NCBI RefSeq assembly: GCF_032598905.1
Contig: NZ_CP122458.1
Span: 1,922,001-1,986,000, forward strand
DNA: 64,000 nucleotides
Source of the DNA: Streptomyces sp. 11x1
GTDB lineage: Bacteria > Actinomycetota > Actinomycetes > Streptomycetales > Streptomycetaceae
Direction of reading: 5' to 3'
Shown here: positions 26,018-34,750 of the stretch, in pieces
How positions within the stretch are numbered: position 1 is the stretch's first letter
Layout: every line of letters begins with the position of its first letter
Made by a program: the position numbers and the translations under genes
Notes under the pieces: model-generated
Database searches by the model: none
The model's input: only the letters and a program-made list of their open reading frames with translations
Told to the model about the DNA's origin: nothing

Positions 26018-28608
26018 ACAGCGGATTCCCGGGGCCCGAGGGCTACGGTCCGGACCCCTTCACTGAGTTCTTCGCCCGTTTCTTCGGCGGCCCGCGCCCG
26101 CAGCGGATCGAGATCGGCCGGCTGATGAGCGGCCAGGCCCGCCAACTGGTGGCCGACGCAGCGGCCTACGCGGCGCGGCACGGCAGCACCGACCTGGACA
26201 CCCAGCATCTGCTGCGCGCCGCGCTGAGCGCCGAACCGACCCGAAGTCTGGTGGCCCGCGCGGGCGCCGACCCCGACGCGCTGGCCGGTGCGATCGACGA
26301 GCGGTCGGGCCCCGAGCGGCACAAACCCGGCCAGGGCCCCGCGCCCGCGTCGCTCGCGCTGACCCCGGCGGTCAAGCGCGCGCTGCTGGACGCGCACGAG
26401 CTGGCCCGGGTCACCGGCTCCGGCCACCTCGGCCCCGAACACGTCCTCAGCGCCCTCGCCGCCAACCCGGACTCGGCCGCCGGTCACATCCTCGGCGCCG
26501 CGCACCTGTCGGCCGGCGCGCTGCCGCCGGACGCGGCGGACCCGTCGGCACCGACGCCGCCCGTGGGCATCCCCCTGCCCGGGTTTCCGCGCTCCGACCT
26601 GCCGCGCCGCTCCGGCAGCGCCACCCCGACCCTCGACAAGTACGGCCGCGACCTGACCGACCTCGCCCTCCAGGGCCGTATCGACCCGGTCATCGGACGG
26701 GAGGCGGAGATCGAGCAGACCGTCGAGGTGCTCTCCCGGCGCGGCAAGAACAACCCGGTGCTGATCGGTGAAGCCGGCGTCGGCAAGACCGCGATCGTGG
26801 AGGGGCTGGCCCAGCGCATCGCCGACGGGGACGTGCCCGATGTGCTGGCCGGGCGCCGGGTGGTCGCCCTGGACCTGTCCGGTGTGGTCGCCGGGACCCG
26901 GTACCGCGGCGACTTCGAGGAGCGGCTCACCGACATCGTCGACGAGATCCGCGCGCACTCCGCCGAACTGGTCGTCTTCATCGACGAGTTGCACACGGTC
27001 GTGGGCGCCGGCTCCGGCGAGGGCAGCGCGCTGGACGCGGGCGACATCCTCAAACCGGCCCTGGCGCGCGGCGAGCTGAACATCGTCGGGGCGACGACGC
27101 TGGAGGAGTACCGGCGGATCGAGCGTGACGCGGCGCTGGCCCGCCGGTTCCAGCCGGTGCTGGTCCCGGAGCCCGACAGCGGTGACGCCCTGGAGATCCT
27201 GCGGGGGCTGCGCGACCGCTACGAGGCCCACCACCAGGTCCGCTACACCGACGAGGCGCTGGCGGCCGCCGTGGAGCTGTCCAACCGGTATCTCACCGAC
27301 CGACGGCTGCCCGACAAGGCCATCGACCTGATGGACCAGGCCGGGGCCCGGGTCCGGCTGCGGGCGCGGACCAAGGGCACGGATGTACGAGCCCTGGAGC
27401 GGGAGATCGAGCAGCTGACCCGTGACAAGGACCAGGCGGTCACCGGTGAGCGGTACGAGCAGGCGACCCGGTTGCGGGACCGGATCGGGGAGTTGCGGCA
27501 GCGGATCGACGCGGGGCGCGACGAGGCGCGGGCCGACGACGGGCAGAGCCTGGAGATCGGTGCCGAGGACATCGCCGAGGTCGTCTCCCGGCAGACCGGC
27601 ATCCCCGTCAGCAGCCTCACCCAGGAAGAGCGGGAACGGCTGCTGGGGCTCGCGGAGCGGCTGCGCCGCCGGGTCGTAGGACAGGACGAGGCGGTGGACG
27701 TGGTGGCGGACGCCGTGCTGCGCTCGCGCGCCGGGCTCGCCAGTCCCGAACGGCCGATCGGCAGCTTCCTGTTCCTGGGCCCGACCGGTGCCGGCAAGAC
27801 GGAGCTGGCCCGGGCGCTCGCGGAGGCCCTCTTCGGCAGCGAGGACCGGATGGTGCGGCTCGACATGAGCGAGTACCAGGAACGGCACACGGTCAGCCGC
27901 CTGGTGGGCGCCCCGCCCGGCTACGTCGGCCACGAGGAGGCCGGTCAGCTGACCGAGACCGTACGACGCCACCCGTACTCGCTGCTGTTGCTGGACGAGG
28001 TGGAGAAGGCCCACCCGGACGTCTTCAACCTGCTGCTCCAGGTCCTCGACGACGGCCGGCTCACCGACTCCCAGGGCCGTACGGTCGACTTCACCAACGC
28101 CGTGGTCGTCATGACGAGCAACCTGGGCTCGGACGCCATCGGCCGGGGCGGGGCGGGGCTCGGTTTCTCGGCGGGCGGCACCGAGGCGCACGAGGAGGAC
28201 CGGCGGGAGCGGATCCTGCGGCCGCTCCGGGAGCACTTCCGGCCCGAGTTCCTCAACCGTATCGACGAGATCGTCGTCTTCCGCCGGCTCGGCGACGACC
28301 AACTGCGGCGGATCACCGATCTGTTGCTGGAGGGGACGCGGCTGCGGCTGCACGCGCGGGGCGTCACGATCGAGTTCGGCGAGCAGGCCGTCGACCATCT
28401 CGCCCGCCACGGCCACCAGCCCGAGTACGGCGCCCGGCCGCTGCGCCGCACGATCCAGCGGGAGGTCGACAACCCGCTGTCGCGGCTGCTGCTCGACGGG
28501 CGGCTGCCGTCCGGCAGCCGGGTGGTGGCGGAGGTGGAGGACGGGCGGCTGGCATTCCGTACGACGCCGCCGCCCGTCTCCAAGGGCGCACCCGGGGGCG
28601 CTACCTGA
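26014..28608 (+). CDS. ClpC-like Hsp100 AAA+ ATPase
   Basis: An 864-residue class I Clp unfoldase. Residues about 30-175 form the double Clp N-domain. AAA module 1 has Walker A GEAGVGKT, Walker [10 protein letters not shown] and arginine finger region [10 protein letters not shown] short UvrB/UvrC-type middle segment ([20 protein letters not shown]) follows. AAA module 2 has Walker [11 protein letters not shown] and Walker [15 protein letters not shown] ClpP-docking-type loop LGFSAGG is present. The start [20 protein letters not shown] is typical of a second, non-essential ClpC-like protein of Streptomyces. No clear ribosome site is seen before the ATG. The 3' end overlaps the convergent GGT gene by eight bases. 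Confidence 0.9.
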   Translation: MNSGFPGPEGYGPDPFTEFFARFFGGPRPQRIEIGRLMSGQARQLVADAAAYAARHGSTDLDTQHLLRAALSAEPTRSLVARAGADPDALAGAIDERSGPERHKPGQGPAPASLALTPAVKRALLDAHELARVTGSGHLGPEHVLSALAANPDSAAGHILGAAHLSAGALPPDAADPSAPTPPVGIPLPGFPRSDLPRRSGSATPTLDKYGRDLTDLALQGRIDPVIGREAEIEQTVEVLSRRGKNNPVLIGEAGVGKTAIVEGLAQRIADGDVPDVLAGRRVVALDLSGVVAGTRYRGDFEERLTDIVDEIRAHSAELVVFIDELHTVVGAGSGEGSALDAGDILKPALARGELNIVGATTLEEYRRIERDAALARRFQPVLVPEPDSGDALEILRGLRDRYEAHHQVRYTDEALAAAVELSNRYLTDRRLPDKAIDLMDQAGARVRLRARTKGTDVRALEREIEQLTRDKDQAVTGERYEQATRLRDRIGELRQRIDAGRDEARADDGQSLEIGAEDIAEVVSRQTGIPVSSLTQEERERLLGLAERLRRRVVGQDEAVDVVADAVLRSRAGLASPERPIGSFLFLGPTGAGKTELARALAEALFGSEDRMVRLDMSEYQERHTVSRLVGAPPGYVGHEEAGQLTETVRRHPYSLLLLDEVEKAHPDVFNLLLQVLDDGRLTDSQGRTVDFTNAVVVMTSNLGSDAIGRGGAGLGFSAGGTEAHEEDRRERILRPLREHFRPEFLNRIDEIVVFRRLGDDQLRRITDLLLEGTRLRLHARGVTIEFGEQAVDHLARHGHQPEYGARPLRRTIQREVDNPLSRLLLDGRLPSGSRVVAEVEDGRLAFRTTPPPVSKGAPGGAT

Positions 28609-30406
28609 CGGGGTGCACGACCATCGCCGCGCCGCCGCCGCGCCGTACGGTCTCCGCGGCGGCCAGCCACTTGCCGTTCGGCAGACGCTGGACGGCGGTG
28701 GCCGCGCCGATCTCCGGGTTCTGCCGGAAGCCGTGCCCGATGGCTTCGAGTTCGGTCTTCAACGGGCTGTTCCACAGGCCCGGTTCGAGTTCGGTGGTGG
28801 TCTGGTTGCGCTGGCTGGCGCGCGGCGCGGCGATCGCGTCGACCAGCGGCACCCCCCGGTCGAGGAAGCCGGTCAGGGTCTGCAGCACGGTCGTGATGAT
28901 GGTCGCGCCGCCGGGCGAGCCGAGCGCCACCACGGGCTTGCCATGCCGGTCGAGCACGATCGTCGGTGACATCGATGAACGAGGCCGCTTGCCCGGTCCC
29001 GGCAGGTTGGGGTCGTGCACGGCGGGGTTCGCCGGGGTGAAGGAGAAGTCCGTCAGCTCGTTGTTGAGCAGGAAGCCCCGGCCCGGGACGGTGATGCCGC
29101 TGCCGCCGGTCTGCTCGATGGTCAGGGTGTAGGAGACGACGTTGCCCCACTTGTCGGCGACCGTGAGATGAGTCGTGCTGTCGCCCTCGTACGTCGTCGG
29201 CGCGGCCGTGCCGCCGGTCGCGCAGGGCGCCGGGTTGCGCGGGTCGCCCGGGGCGACGGGGCTGGTGAGCACCGCGTCGTCCTTGATCAGGCACTCGCGG
29301 GAGTCGGCGAACCGCTGCGAGAGCAGTTCCCTCGTCGGTACGTCCTCGAAGGCGGGGTCGCCGACCCAGCGGCCCCGGTCGGCGAACGCGATCCGGCTCG
29401 CCTCGATGTAACGGTGCAGGTACTGGACGTCGTTCGCCTTGGAGAGGTCGGTCCGCTCCAGGATGTTGAGCGCCTCGGCGACCGTCGTGCCGCCGGAGGA
29501 GGAGGGCGCCATGCCGTACACGCCGAGGCCGCGGTACGACGTCTTCGTGGGGGCCTGGCGCTTGGTGCGGTACTGGGCGAGGTCGGCCCTCGTCAGGTCG
29601 CCGGGGCGGGCGTTGTAGCCCGAAGCCGGGTCCACGGGCGGCTTGTTGACCGTGTCGACGATGTCCTGGGCGAGGTCGCCCCGGTAGAGCGCGCCGACGC
29701 CCTTGCGGCCCAACTCGGCGTAGGTGCGGGCCAGATCGGGGTTCTTGAGGGTCGAGCCGACCACCGGGAGACTGCCGCCGGGGAGGTAGAGGTCGACCGT
29801 GGCCGGGAAGTTGCGGAACCGGGCCTCGTTGGAGGCGGTCTGGGCGCGGAAGGTCTCGTCGACCACGAACCCGTCGCGGGCGAGTCTCTCGGCGGGCTTG
29901 AGCAGCTTGCCGAGGGGCTTGCTGCCCCAGCTCTTCAGCGCGGTCCCCCAGGTGGCGGGGGTGCCGGGGGTGCCGACGCTCAGCCCGCTGGTGACGGCCT
30001 CGGCGAACGGGATCGGCTGCCCGTTCTCCAGGAAGAGGTCCTCGCCGGCGCTGAGCGGCGCGGTCTCGCGGCCGTCGACGGTGTGCACCGTGCGGGACTC
30101 GGCGTCGTAGTAGACGAAGTAGCCGCCTCCGCCGATGCCCGCCGAGTAGGGCTCGGTGACGCCGAGGGCGGCGGCCGTGGCGATCGCGGCGTCCACCGCG
30201 TTGCCGCCCTTGCGGAGCACCTCGATGCCTGCGGCGGAGGCGTCCGGGTCGACGCTGGAGACGGCGCCGCCGTAGCCGACGGCGACCGGGCTCTTCGAGG
30301 GGGTGTTCGTCGCCGCTGAGGTCGGCGGGGCCGCCCCCACCGACATCACGGCGGACGTCGCCGCCAGTACAGCCAGTTTCCGCGCGACAGAGCGACGCAG
30401 ACGCAT
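28601..30406 (-). CDS. ggt: Secreted gamma-glutamyltransferase
   Basis: A 601-residue exported gamma-glutamyltranspeptidase. The N-terminus is a signal peptide (RRSVARKLAVLAATSAVMSV, cleavage near PPTSAAT). The large subunit has GGNAVDAAIATAAALGVTEP and GIGGGGYFVYYD. The autoprocessing nucleophile is the second threonine region in GDSTTHLTVADKWGNVVSYT, and GSPGGATIITTVLQ near the C-terminus is the family glycine loop. It would act outside the membrane on glutathione-like or gamma-glutamyl peptides. Length is normal. It differs from the cytoplasmic GGT at 571-2433, and it converges on the ClpC-like gene. Confidence 0.93.
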   Translation of the reverse strand: MRLRRSVARKLAVLAATSAVMSVGAAPPTSAATNTPSKSPVAVGYGGAVSSVDPDASAAGIEVLRKGGNAVDAAIATAAALGVTEPYSAGIGGGGYFVYYDAESRTVHTVDGRETAPLSAGEDLFLENGQPIPFAEAVTSGLSVGTPGTPATWGTALKSWGSKPLGKLLKPAERLARDGFVVDETFRAQTASNEARFRNFPATVDLYLPGGSLPVVGSTLKNPDLARTYAELGRKGVGALYRGDLAQDIVDTVNKPPVDPASGYNARPGDLTRADLAQYRTKRQAPTKTSYRGLGVYGMAPSSSGGTTVAEALNILERTDLSKANDVQYLHRYIEASRIAFADRGRWVGDPAFEDVPTRELLSQRFADSRECLIKDDAVLTSPVAPGDPRNPAPCATGGTAAPTTYEGDSTTHLTVADKWGNVVSYTLTIEQTGGSGITVPGRGFLLNNELTDFSFTPANPAVHDPNLPGPGKRPRSSMSPTIVLDRHGKPVVALGSPGGATIITTVLQTLTGFLDRGVPLVDAIAAPRASQRNQTTTELEPGLWNSPLKTELEAIGHGFRQNPEIGAATAVQRLPNGKWLAAAETVRRGGGAAMVVHPVR

Positions 30407-30537
30407 CCGTACCTCCAGTCAAGGACCGTCCGCGCAGACTAACGCGGCTGCCATGGCCCCGTCAGGAGGCACTCCAGGCCCCGAATCGGACACGGGATTC
30501 GAGCACCGTTCGACGGCGCCCGCTACCATGCGCGGCC

Positions 30538-31299
30538 ATGAATGACGACGTGCGCAATATCGTCCTCGGCGTGATCGCGGCCGGGCTCAGTGCTTCCCTG
30601 GGCTGGTTCTTCCGGACGTACCTGTGGAAGCGGAAGCTCCGCCGCAAGCAGGCGTTCTTCGGGCTGCCGGCGAACTCGGAGTCCCTGCTGGTGGTCAACC
30701 GGGATCCGTCCAGTGCGGACCTGGCGGTCCACCGCTTCGACGTGTTCGCGCTGCTGGAGCTCTCCGCGCTGATCAAGGACTGCGGCTCGCACGCCCAGAT
30801 CATCACCCAGGACGCGGCTCAGCAGGGGTTCGGCGAGCGCACCGAGTTCTGCGTGGGAGGCCCCATTTCAAACCGCCGGATGGCCGCGCACATAGGGGCG
30901 ATGCTGCCCGGCATCACCTTCAACACCGATCCTGAGCCCGGCCCGCACCGGGCGGCCTTCCAGATCGGCAGCGAGCAGTACCGCCTGGAGCCCGGCGTCA
31001 CCGAGCACGTGCTCCTGGCCCGGCTCACCACCGGACAGCCGGACCAGGCCCGGCCGGTCTTCCTCTTCTGCGGCCAGCGCGCCATCACCAACCAGGCCGC
31101 CACGCGCTATCTCGCCCGCAACCACGAGCGCCTGCACCGCAAGTACGGCACGGGCACCTTCGTGCTCCTCCTGAAGGTCGTCAACTCCCAGGCGTACGGC
31201 GCCGACGTGGTCGAGCTCGTCGCGGACGTCACCCGGGCGGCCCAGACCCCGGCACCCGCACCGTCCGCCCCCGCCCAGATCTCCCACCGCGCCTCATAG
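30538..31299 (+). CDS. Membrane-anchored protein of unknown function
   Basis: A 253-residue protein with one N-terminal transmembrane helix (IVLGVIAAGLSASLGWFF) followed by a basic stop-transfer patch (WKRKLRRKQ), so most of the chain should be cytoplasmic. The soluble part has an alternating alpha/beta pattern with VVNRDPSSADLAVHRFDVFALLEL, GGPISNRRMAAHI and VFLFCGQRAITNQAATRYLA, reminiscent of a nucleotide- or ligand-binding fold. No family is recognised with confidence. It stands alone between two genes of other directions. Confidence 0.6.
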   Translation: MNDDVRNIVLGVIAAGLSASLGWFFRTYLWKRKLRRKQAFFGLPANSESLLVVNRDPSSADLAVHRFDVFALLELSALIKDCGSHAQIITQDAAQQGFGERTEFCVGGPISNRRMAAHIGAMLPGITFNTDPEPGPHRAAFQIGSEQYRLEPGVTEHVLLARLTTGQPDQARPVFLFCGQRAITNQAATRYLARNHERLHRKYGTGTFVLLLKVVNSQAYGADVVELVADVTRAAQTPAPAPSAPAQISHRAS

Positions 31300-31312
31300 T
31301 TCACCGCCGAAC

Positions 31313-31368
31313 GTTACCGTCACGTAACTTACCGAGGAGTTACTTCCGGTAAGGGTGTCCGGTTACCG
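31313..31368 (+). promoter_or_regulatory. Cluster of TTACCG half sites before the S15-type hydrolase gene
   Basis: TTACCG occurs at 31314, 31329 and 31363, and inverted as CGGTAA at 31347. This includes the inverted pairs GTTAC/GTAAC (31313-31328) and CTTACCG/CGGTAAG (31328-31353). The repeats fill the 100 bases before the start of the hydrolase gene. They suggest binding of an unidentified regulator. Confidence 0.45.
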
Positions 31369-31406
31369 TCGGGTCACTTTGCACTGACACGAGTGAGGAG
31401 CGACCC

Positions 31407-33005
31407 GTGAGACACCCGCACGGCACCACATCGCGTACGACCAGGGCGCTGCGGACGAGCGCCGTGGGGGCCGTCTCGGCCACCCTGGTCGCCGGTACGG
31501 CCCTCGGTCTCGCCCCCGCCGCCCAGGCCGCGTCCGGCGCCACCGCCACGCCCACCACCCGCTTCGTCGACATCGAGGGCGACGGCGGGACCGTCCTCAA
31601 GGCCAATGTCGTCGCCCCGGCGGACGCCTCCCGCACGTACCCGCTCCTGGTGCTGCCCACGAGCTGGGGCCTGCCCCAGGTCGAATACCTGGCCCAGGCC
31701 CGCAAGCTGGCCGACGCGGGGTACGTCGTGGTCAGTTACAACGTGCGCGGCTTCTGGGAGTCCAGCGGATACATAGAGGTCGCCGGGCCACCCGACACAG
31801 CCGACGCCTCCAAGGTGATCGACTGGGCGCTCGCCAACACCCCGGCCGACGCGGCGCACATCGGCATGGCGGGGCTGTCGTACGGGGCGGGCATCAGTCT
31901 CCTCGCCGCCGCGCACGACAAACGCGTCAAGGCGGTCGCCGCGCTGAGCGGCTGGTCGGACCTGATCGACTCGATCTACGGCGGACGCACCCAGCACCTC
32001 CAGGCCTCCGCCCTGCTCGACGGCGCCGGACGGATCACCGGCCGGCAGAGCCCCGAACTCCAGCAGATCTTCGCGGACTTCTACGCCTCCAACCTCGCCA
32101 AGGAAGGGGACATGATCACCTGGGGGAAGAAACGTTCCCCCAGGACCTATGTGGACCAGCTCAACACCCACGGCACGGCCGTCATGCTCGCCAATGCCTG
32201 GGGCGACTCGATCTTCCCGCCCAACCAGTACGCCGACTTCTACGAGAAGCTCACCGGCCCGAAGCGGCTGGAGTTGCGGCCGGGCGACCACGCCACCACC
32301 GAGATGACCGGTCTGTTCGGCCTCCCCAACGACGTGTGGACGGACACCCGGCGCTGGTTCGACCGCTACCTGAAGGGGACCGCCAACGGCATCGACCGCG
32401 AGCAGCCCGTCCGGCTCAAGTCCCGTACGGGCGGCGCCTTCGAGGGCTACCCGGACTGGAAGTCGGTCACCGCCACCCGCAAGAAGATCACTCTGGCGAA
32501 CTCCACCACGATCCGCGCGAACGTCGACTCGGGCGCGAACGGCGGGGTGGTCTTCCTCTCCAGCATCCTGGACCAGGTGGCCCAACTCCCGCCTGTGGCA
32601 TCGATACCGCTGCTGCCGCGCCGCTGGGCGGCCGTGTGGCAGTCGGAGAAGTACCCGACCTCGCAGGCCGTGCGCGGCACCGCGAAGCTGCACACCACGG
32701 TGACGGCCACCAAGGAGAGCGGCACCCTCGTCGCATACCTCTACGACGTGGGCCCGCTCGGCCTCGGCAAGCTGGTCAGCCACGCGCCGTACACCTTCCA
32801 CGGCGAGACGCCCGGCAAGCCGTTCGGCGTGGACCTGGAGTTGCTCTCCACGGCCTACGACGTTCCGGCGGGCCACCGTCTCGCCCTGGTCGTCGACACG
32901 GTCGACCCGCTCTACATCGAGCACAACCCGACCGGCGCGCAGCTGACCTTCTCCTCGCCGCCGAACGACCCGTCGTACGTGTCGATCCCGCTGCGCGAGC
33001 AGTGA
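31407..33005 (+). CDS. Secreted alpha/beta hydrolase (S15/CocE-like)
   Basis: A 532-residue exported hydrolase. An N-terminal signal with Arg-rich start (RTTRALRTSAVGAVSATLVA) ends near PAAQAASG. The catalytic domain has the nucleophile elbow GLSYGAG and the upstream SYNVRGFWESSGY segment that in X-prolyl dipeptidyl-peptidase/CocE-type enzymes forms the oxyanion region. The acid and base residues lie near GDSIFPPNQYADF and GDHATTEMTG. The C-terminal 170 residues are beta-rich, matching the jelly-roll domain of the family. Substrate could be a peptide or an ester. Repeats in the promoter suggest dedicated regulation. Confidence 0.82.
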   Translation: MRHPHGTTSRTTRALRTSAVGAVSATLVAGTALGLAPAAQAASGATATPTTRFVDIEGDGGTVLKANVVAPADASRTYPLLVLPTSWGLPQVEYLAQARKLADAGYVVVSYNVRGFWESSGYIEVAGPPDTADASKVIDWALANTPADAAHIGMAGLSYGAGISLLAAAHDKRVKAVAALSGWSDLIDSIYGGRTQHLQASALLDGAGRITGRQSPELQQIFADFYASNLAKEGDMITWGKKRSPRTYVDQLNTHGTAVMLANAWGDSIFPPNQYADFYEKLTGPKRLELRPGDHATTEMTGLFGLPNDVWTDTRRWFDRYLKGTANGIDREQPVRLKSRTGGAFEGYPDWKSVTATRKKITLANSTTIRANVDSGANGGVVFLSSILDQVAQLPPVASIPLLPRRWAAVWQSEKYPTSQAVRGTAKLHTTVTATKESGTLVAYLYDVGPLGLGKLVSHAPYTFHGETPGKPFGVDLELLSTAYDVPAGHRLALVVDTVDPLYIEHNPTGAQLTFSSPPNDPSYVSIPLREQ

Positions 33006-33160
33006 TCTCCGGCTGCTGCCGGGCGGGCCTGGCCCCTGGCCGCTGCGCGCCCGGCAGCGGCGTCCCTGTTCGGCCGGGGGTGGCGTCCACGGCCTCGCTC
33101 ACCCCAAGTGGATGAACCGCTCATCGTAGTCGAGGCCCGCACCCGGTCCGGAGCCGGTGG

Positions 33161-33904
33161 TCAGTGCTTGAGGATCTTGGAGAGAAAGTCCTTGGCGCGG
33201 TCGCTCTCCGGGTTCGTGAAGAAAACGTCCGGAGAGCGGTCCTCGACGATGCGGCCGTCCGCCATGAAGACCACCCGGTTGGCGGCCGAGCGGGCGAAAC
33301 CCATCTCATGGGTGACGACGACCATGGTCATGCCCTCACGCGCCAACTGCTGCATCACTTCGAGGACTTCGTTGATCATCTCCGGATCGAGGGCCGAGGT
33401 GGGCTCGTCGAACAGGATGACCTTGGGGTCCATGGCGAGGGCGCGGGCGATGGCGACCCGCTGCTGCTGGCCGCCGGAGAGCTGGGCCGGGTACTTCGGC
33501 GCCTGGTCGGCGAGACCGACCCGGTCCAGGAGTTCGCGGGAGCGCCGGTCCGCCTCCTCCTTCTTCCGTTTGCGCACCTTGACCTGACCGAGCGACACAT
33601 TCTGCAGGACCGTCTTGTGCGCGAAGAGGTTGAAGGACTGGAAGACCATGCCCACGTCCGCGCGGAGAGCCGCCAGGGCCTTGCCCTCGCTCGGCAGCGG
33701 CTGCCCGTCGATCCGGATCGTGCCGGAACGGATGGGCTCCAGCCGGTTGATGGCCCTGCACAGCGTCGATTTCCCCGACCCCGAGGGGCCGATGACCACG
33801 ACCACCTCCCCCTTGCCGACGGTGAGGCCGATGTCCTGGAGGACATGCAGCTCGCCGAAGTACTTGTTCACGTCGTGCATCTCGATCAGCGGATCGACCG
33901 CCAT
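33161..33904 (-). CDS. Polar amino acid ABC transporter ATPase (GluA-like, orphan)
   Basis: A 247-residue ABC ATPase close to the glutamate-uptake GluA type. Walker A is GPSGSGKST, Q-loop VGMVFQSFNLFAHK, signature LSGGQQQRVAIARAL, Walker B VILFDEPTSALDP and the switch histidine in VVTHEMGF. In Streptomyces such genes normally head an operon with a binding protein and two permeases. Here the next gene downstream is a convergent hydrolase and the upstream neighbour is unrelated, so no partner genes are seen. It may serve permeases encoded elsewhere. The 33006-33160 gap holds nothing notable. Confidence 0.9.
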   Translation of the reverse strand: MAVDPLIEMHDVNKYFGELHVLQDIGLTVGKGEVVVVIGPSGSGKSTLCRAINRLEPIRSGTIRIDGQPLPSEGKALAALRADVGMVFQSFNLFAHKTVLQNVSLGQVKVRKRKKEEADRRSRELLDRVGLADQAPKYPAQLSGGQQQRVAIARALAMDPKVILFDEPTSALDPEMINEVLEVMQQLAREGMTMVVVTHEMGFARSAANRVVFMADGRIVEDRSPDVFFTNPESDRAKDFLSKILKH

Positions 33905-34047
33905 GCCCTGCCCGCCCTACTCGCCCTCGACCGTGTGGTGTCGCAGGTGCCGCAAACTATCCGGACGGAGGGGACCTCAGGACGCGACACGCACTCGCGG
34001 GGATTAGCCGTATTGTCGGTCACCGGCCATCGGCCATCGGCCATTGA

Positions 34048-34497
34048 TCACTGCTCGGCGACCTCGGCGTAGAGCTGGGAGAGTTCCGGTGCGCCGCTGG
34101 CGGCCCACGCCTGGCCCGCCTCGACCACGTCGATCTCACGTCCGGAGTCCAGCCGCACCACGGGCTGTCCGTTGGGCCAGATCTCCCAGCGGGCGCCCGG
34201 GACGGTCCGGACGACGACCGTGCCCAGGTAGAGACCCGCGTCGTTCCCGAGCCAGGCCGCGGTCTCCTCGTCGTCGCGCCAGCGCGGGACGAGTTGGTCG
34301 ATCGCCTCCAACGACCCTGCGGAGTCGTCGAGTTCGACGCCGGCCAGCGCCGCCTGCGCGCGCAGCAGTTCGCATTCGGAGAGAAGTTCGGCGAGGCCCT
34401 CGTGACCGTCGTCGTCACCGTCGCCGCCGGTGAACACCGCGACCCCGAACGCGGGGTCACGCCTCTTGCGCCAGTTGCCCAGGAAAGAGATGTTCAT
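34048..34497 (-). CDS. Conserved hypothetical protein, possibly DUF6278
   Basis: A 149-residue soluble protein of unknown function. It begins MNISFLGNWRKRRDPAF, has a short acidic segment (GGDGDDDGHEG), a helical middle part (LAELLSECELLRAQAALAGV) and a beta-rich C-terminal half with LYLGTVVVRTVPGARWEIWP and VRLDSGREIDVV. The composition and small size suit an actinobacterial family of unknown role, and I assign DUF6278 only tentatively. A short tandem repeat of GGCCATC lies just after its stop (34023-34043). Confidence 0.6.
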   Translation of the reverse strand: MNISFLGNWRKRRDPAFGVAVFTGGDGDDDGHEGLAELLSECELLRAQAALAGVELDDSAGSLEAIDQLVPRWRDDEETAAWLGNDAGLYLGTVVVRTVPGARWEIWPNGQPVVRLDSGREIDVVEAGQAWAASGAPELSQLYAEVAEQ

Positions 34498-34591
34498 GGG
34501 CTCAGCGTGTCATTCGCCTCACCCTTCGCACCACAGGCGCGCGGAAACCGCTTGTTCGCCGGGAGTTCGGCCGTGGTTCCCGCCTGCCTCA

Positions 34592-34620
34592 TTGACGGGT
34601 CCCTGACGCCTCTTTAGCTT
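34592..34620 (+). promoter_or_regulatory. Predicted vegetative-type promoter before the SGNH hydrolase gene
   Basis: TTGACG (34592-34597) and TAGCTT (34615-34620) are separated by 17 bases, the spacing of a housekeeping-sigma promoter. The start codon of the downstream gene is 131 bases further on. Confidence 0.4.
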
Positions 34621-34750
34621 CATGGCACATCCGTCGTCATGACACATCGGTCGTCTCGTCGTTGTACCGGTGTCGCACCCGTGGGCGCAGCGATGTCGCG
34701 TCCGTCGGCATCGCCGCCGTCGCGGGTCCAGCGAGCAGAAGGGATCACGC

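Noticed and set aside
31299..31340. Possible PHO box (GTTCACC-like) before the S15-type hydrolase
   Set aside because: Only one TTCACC is present and the expected 11-base tandem repeat is not kept; the TTACCG array explains the region better.
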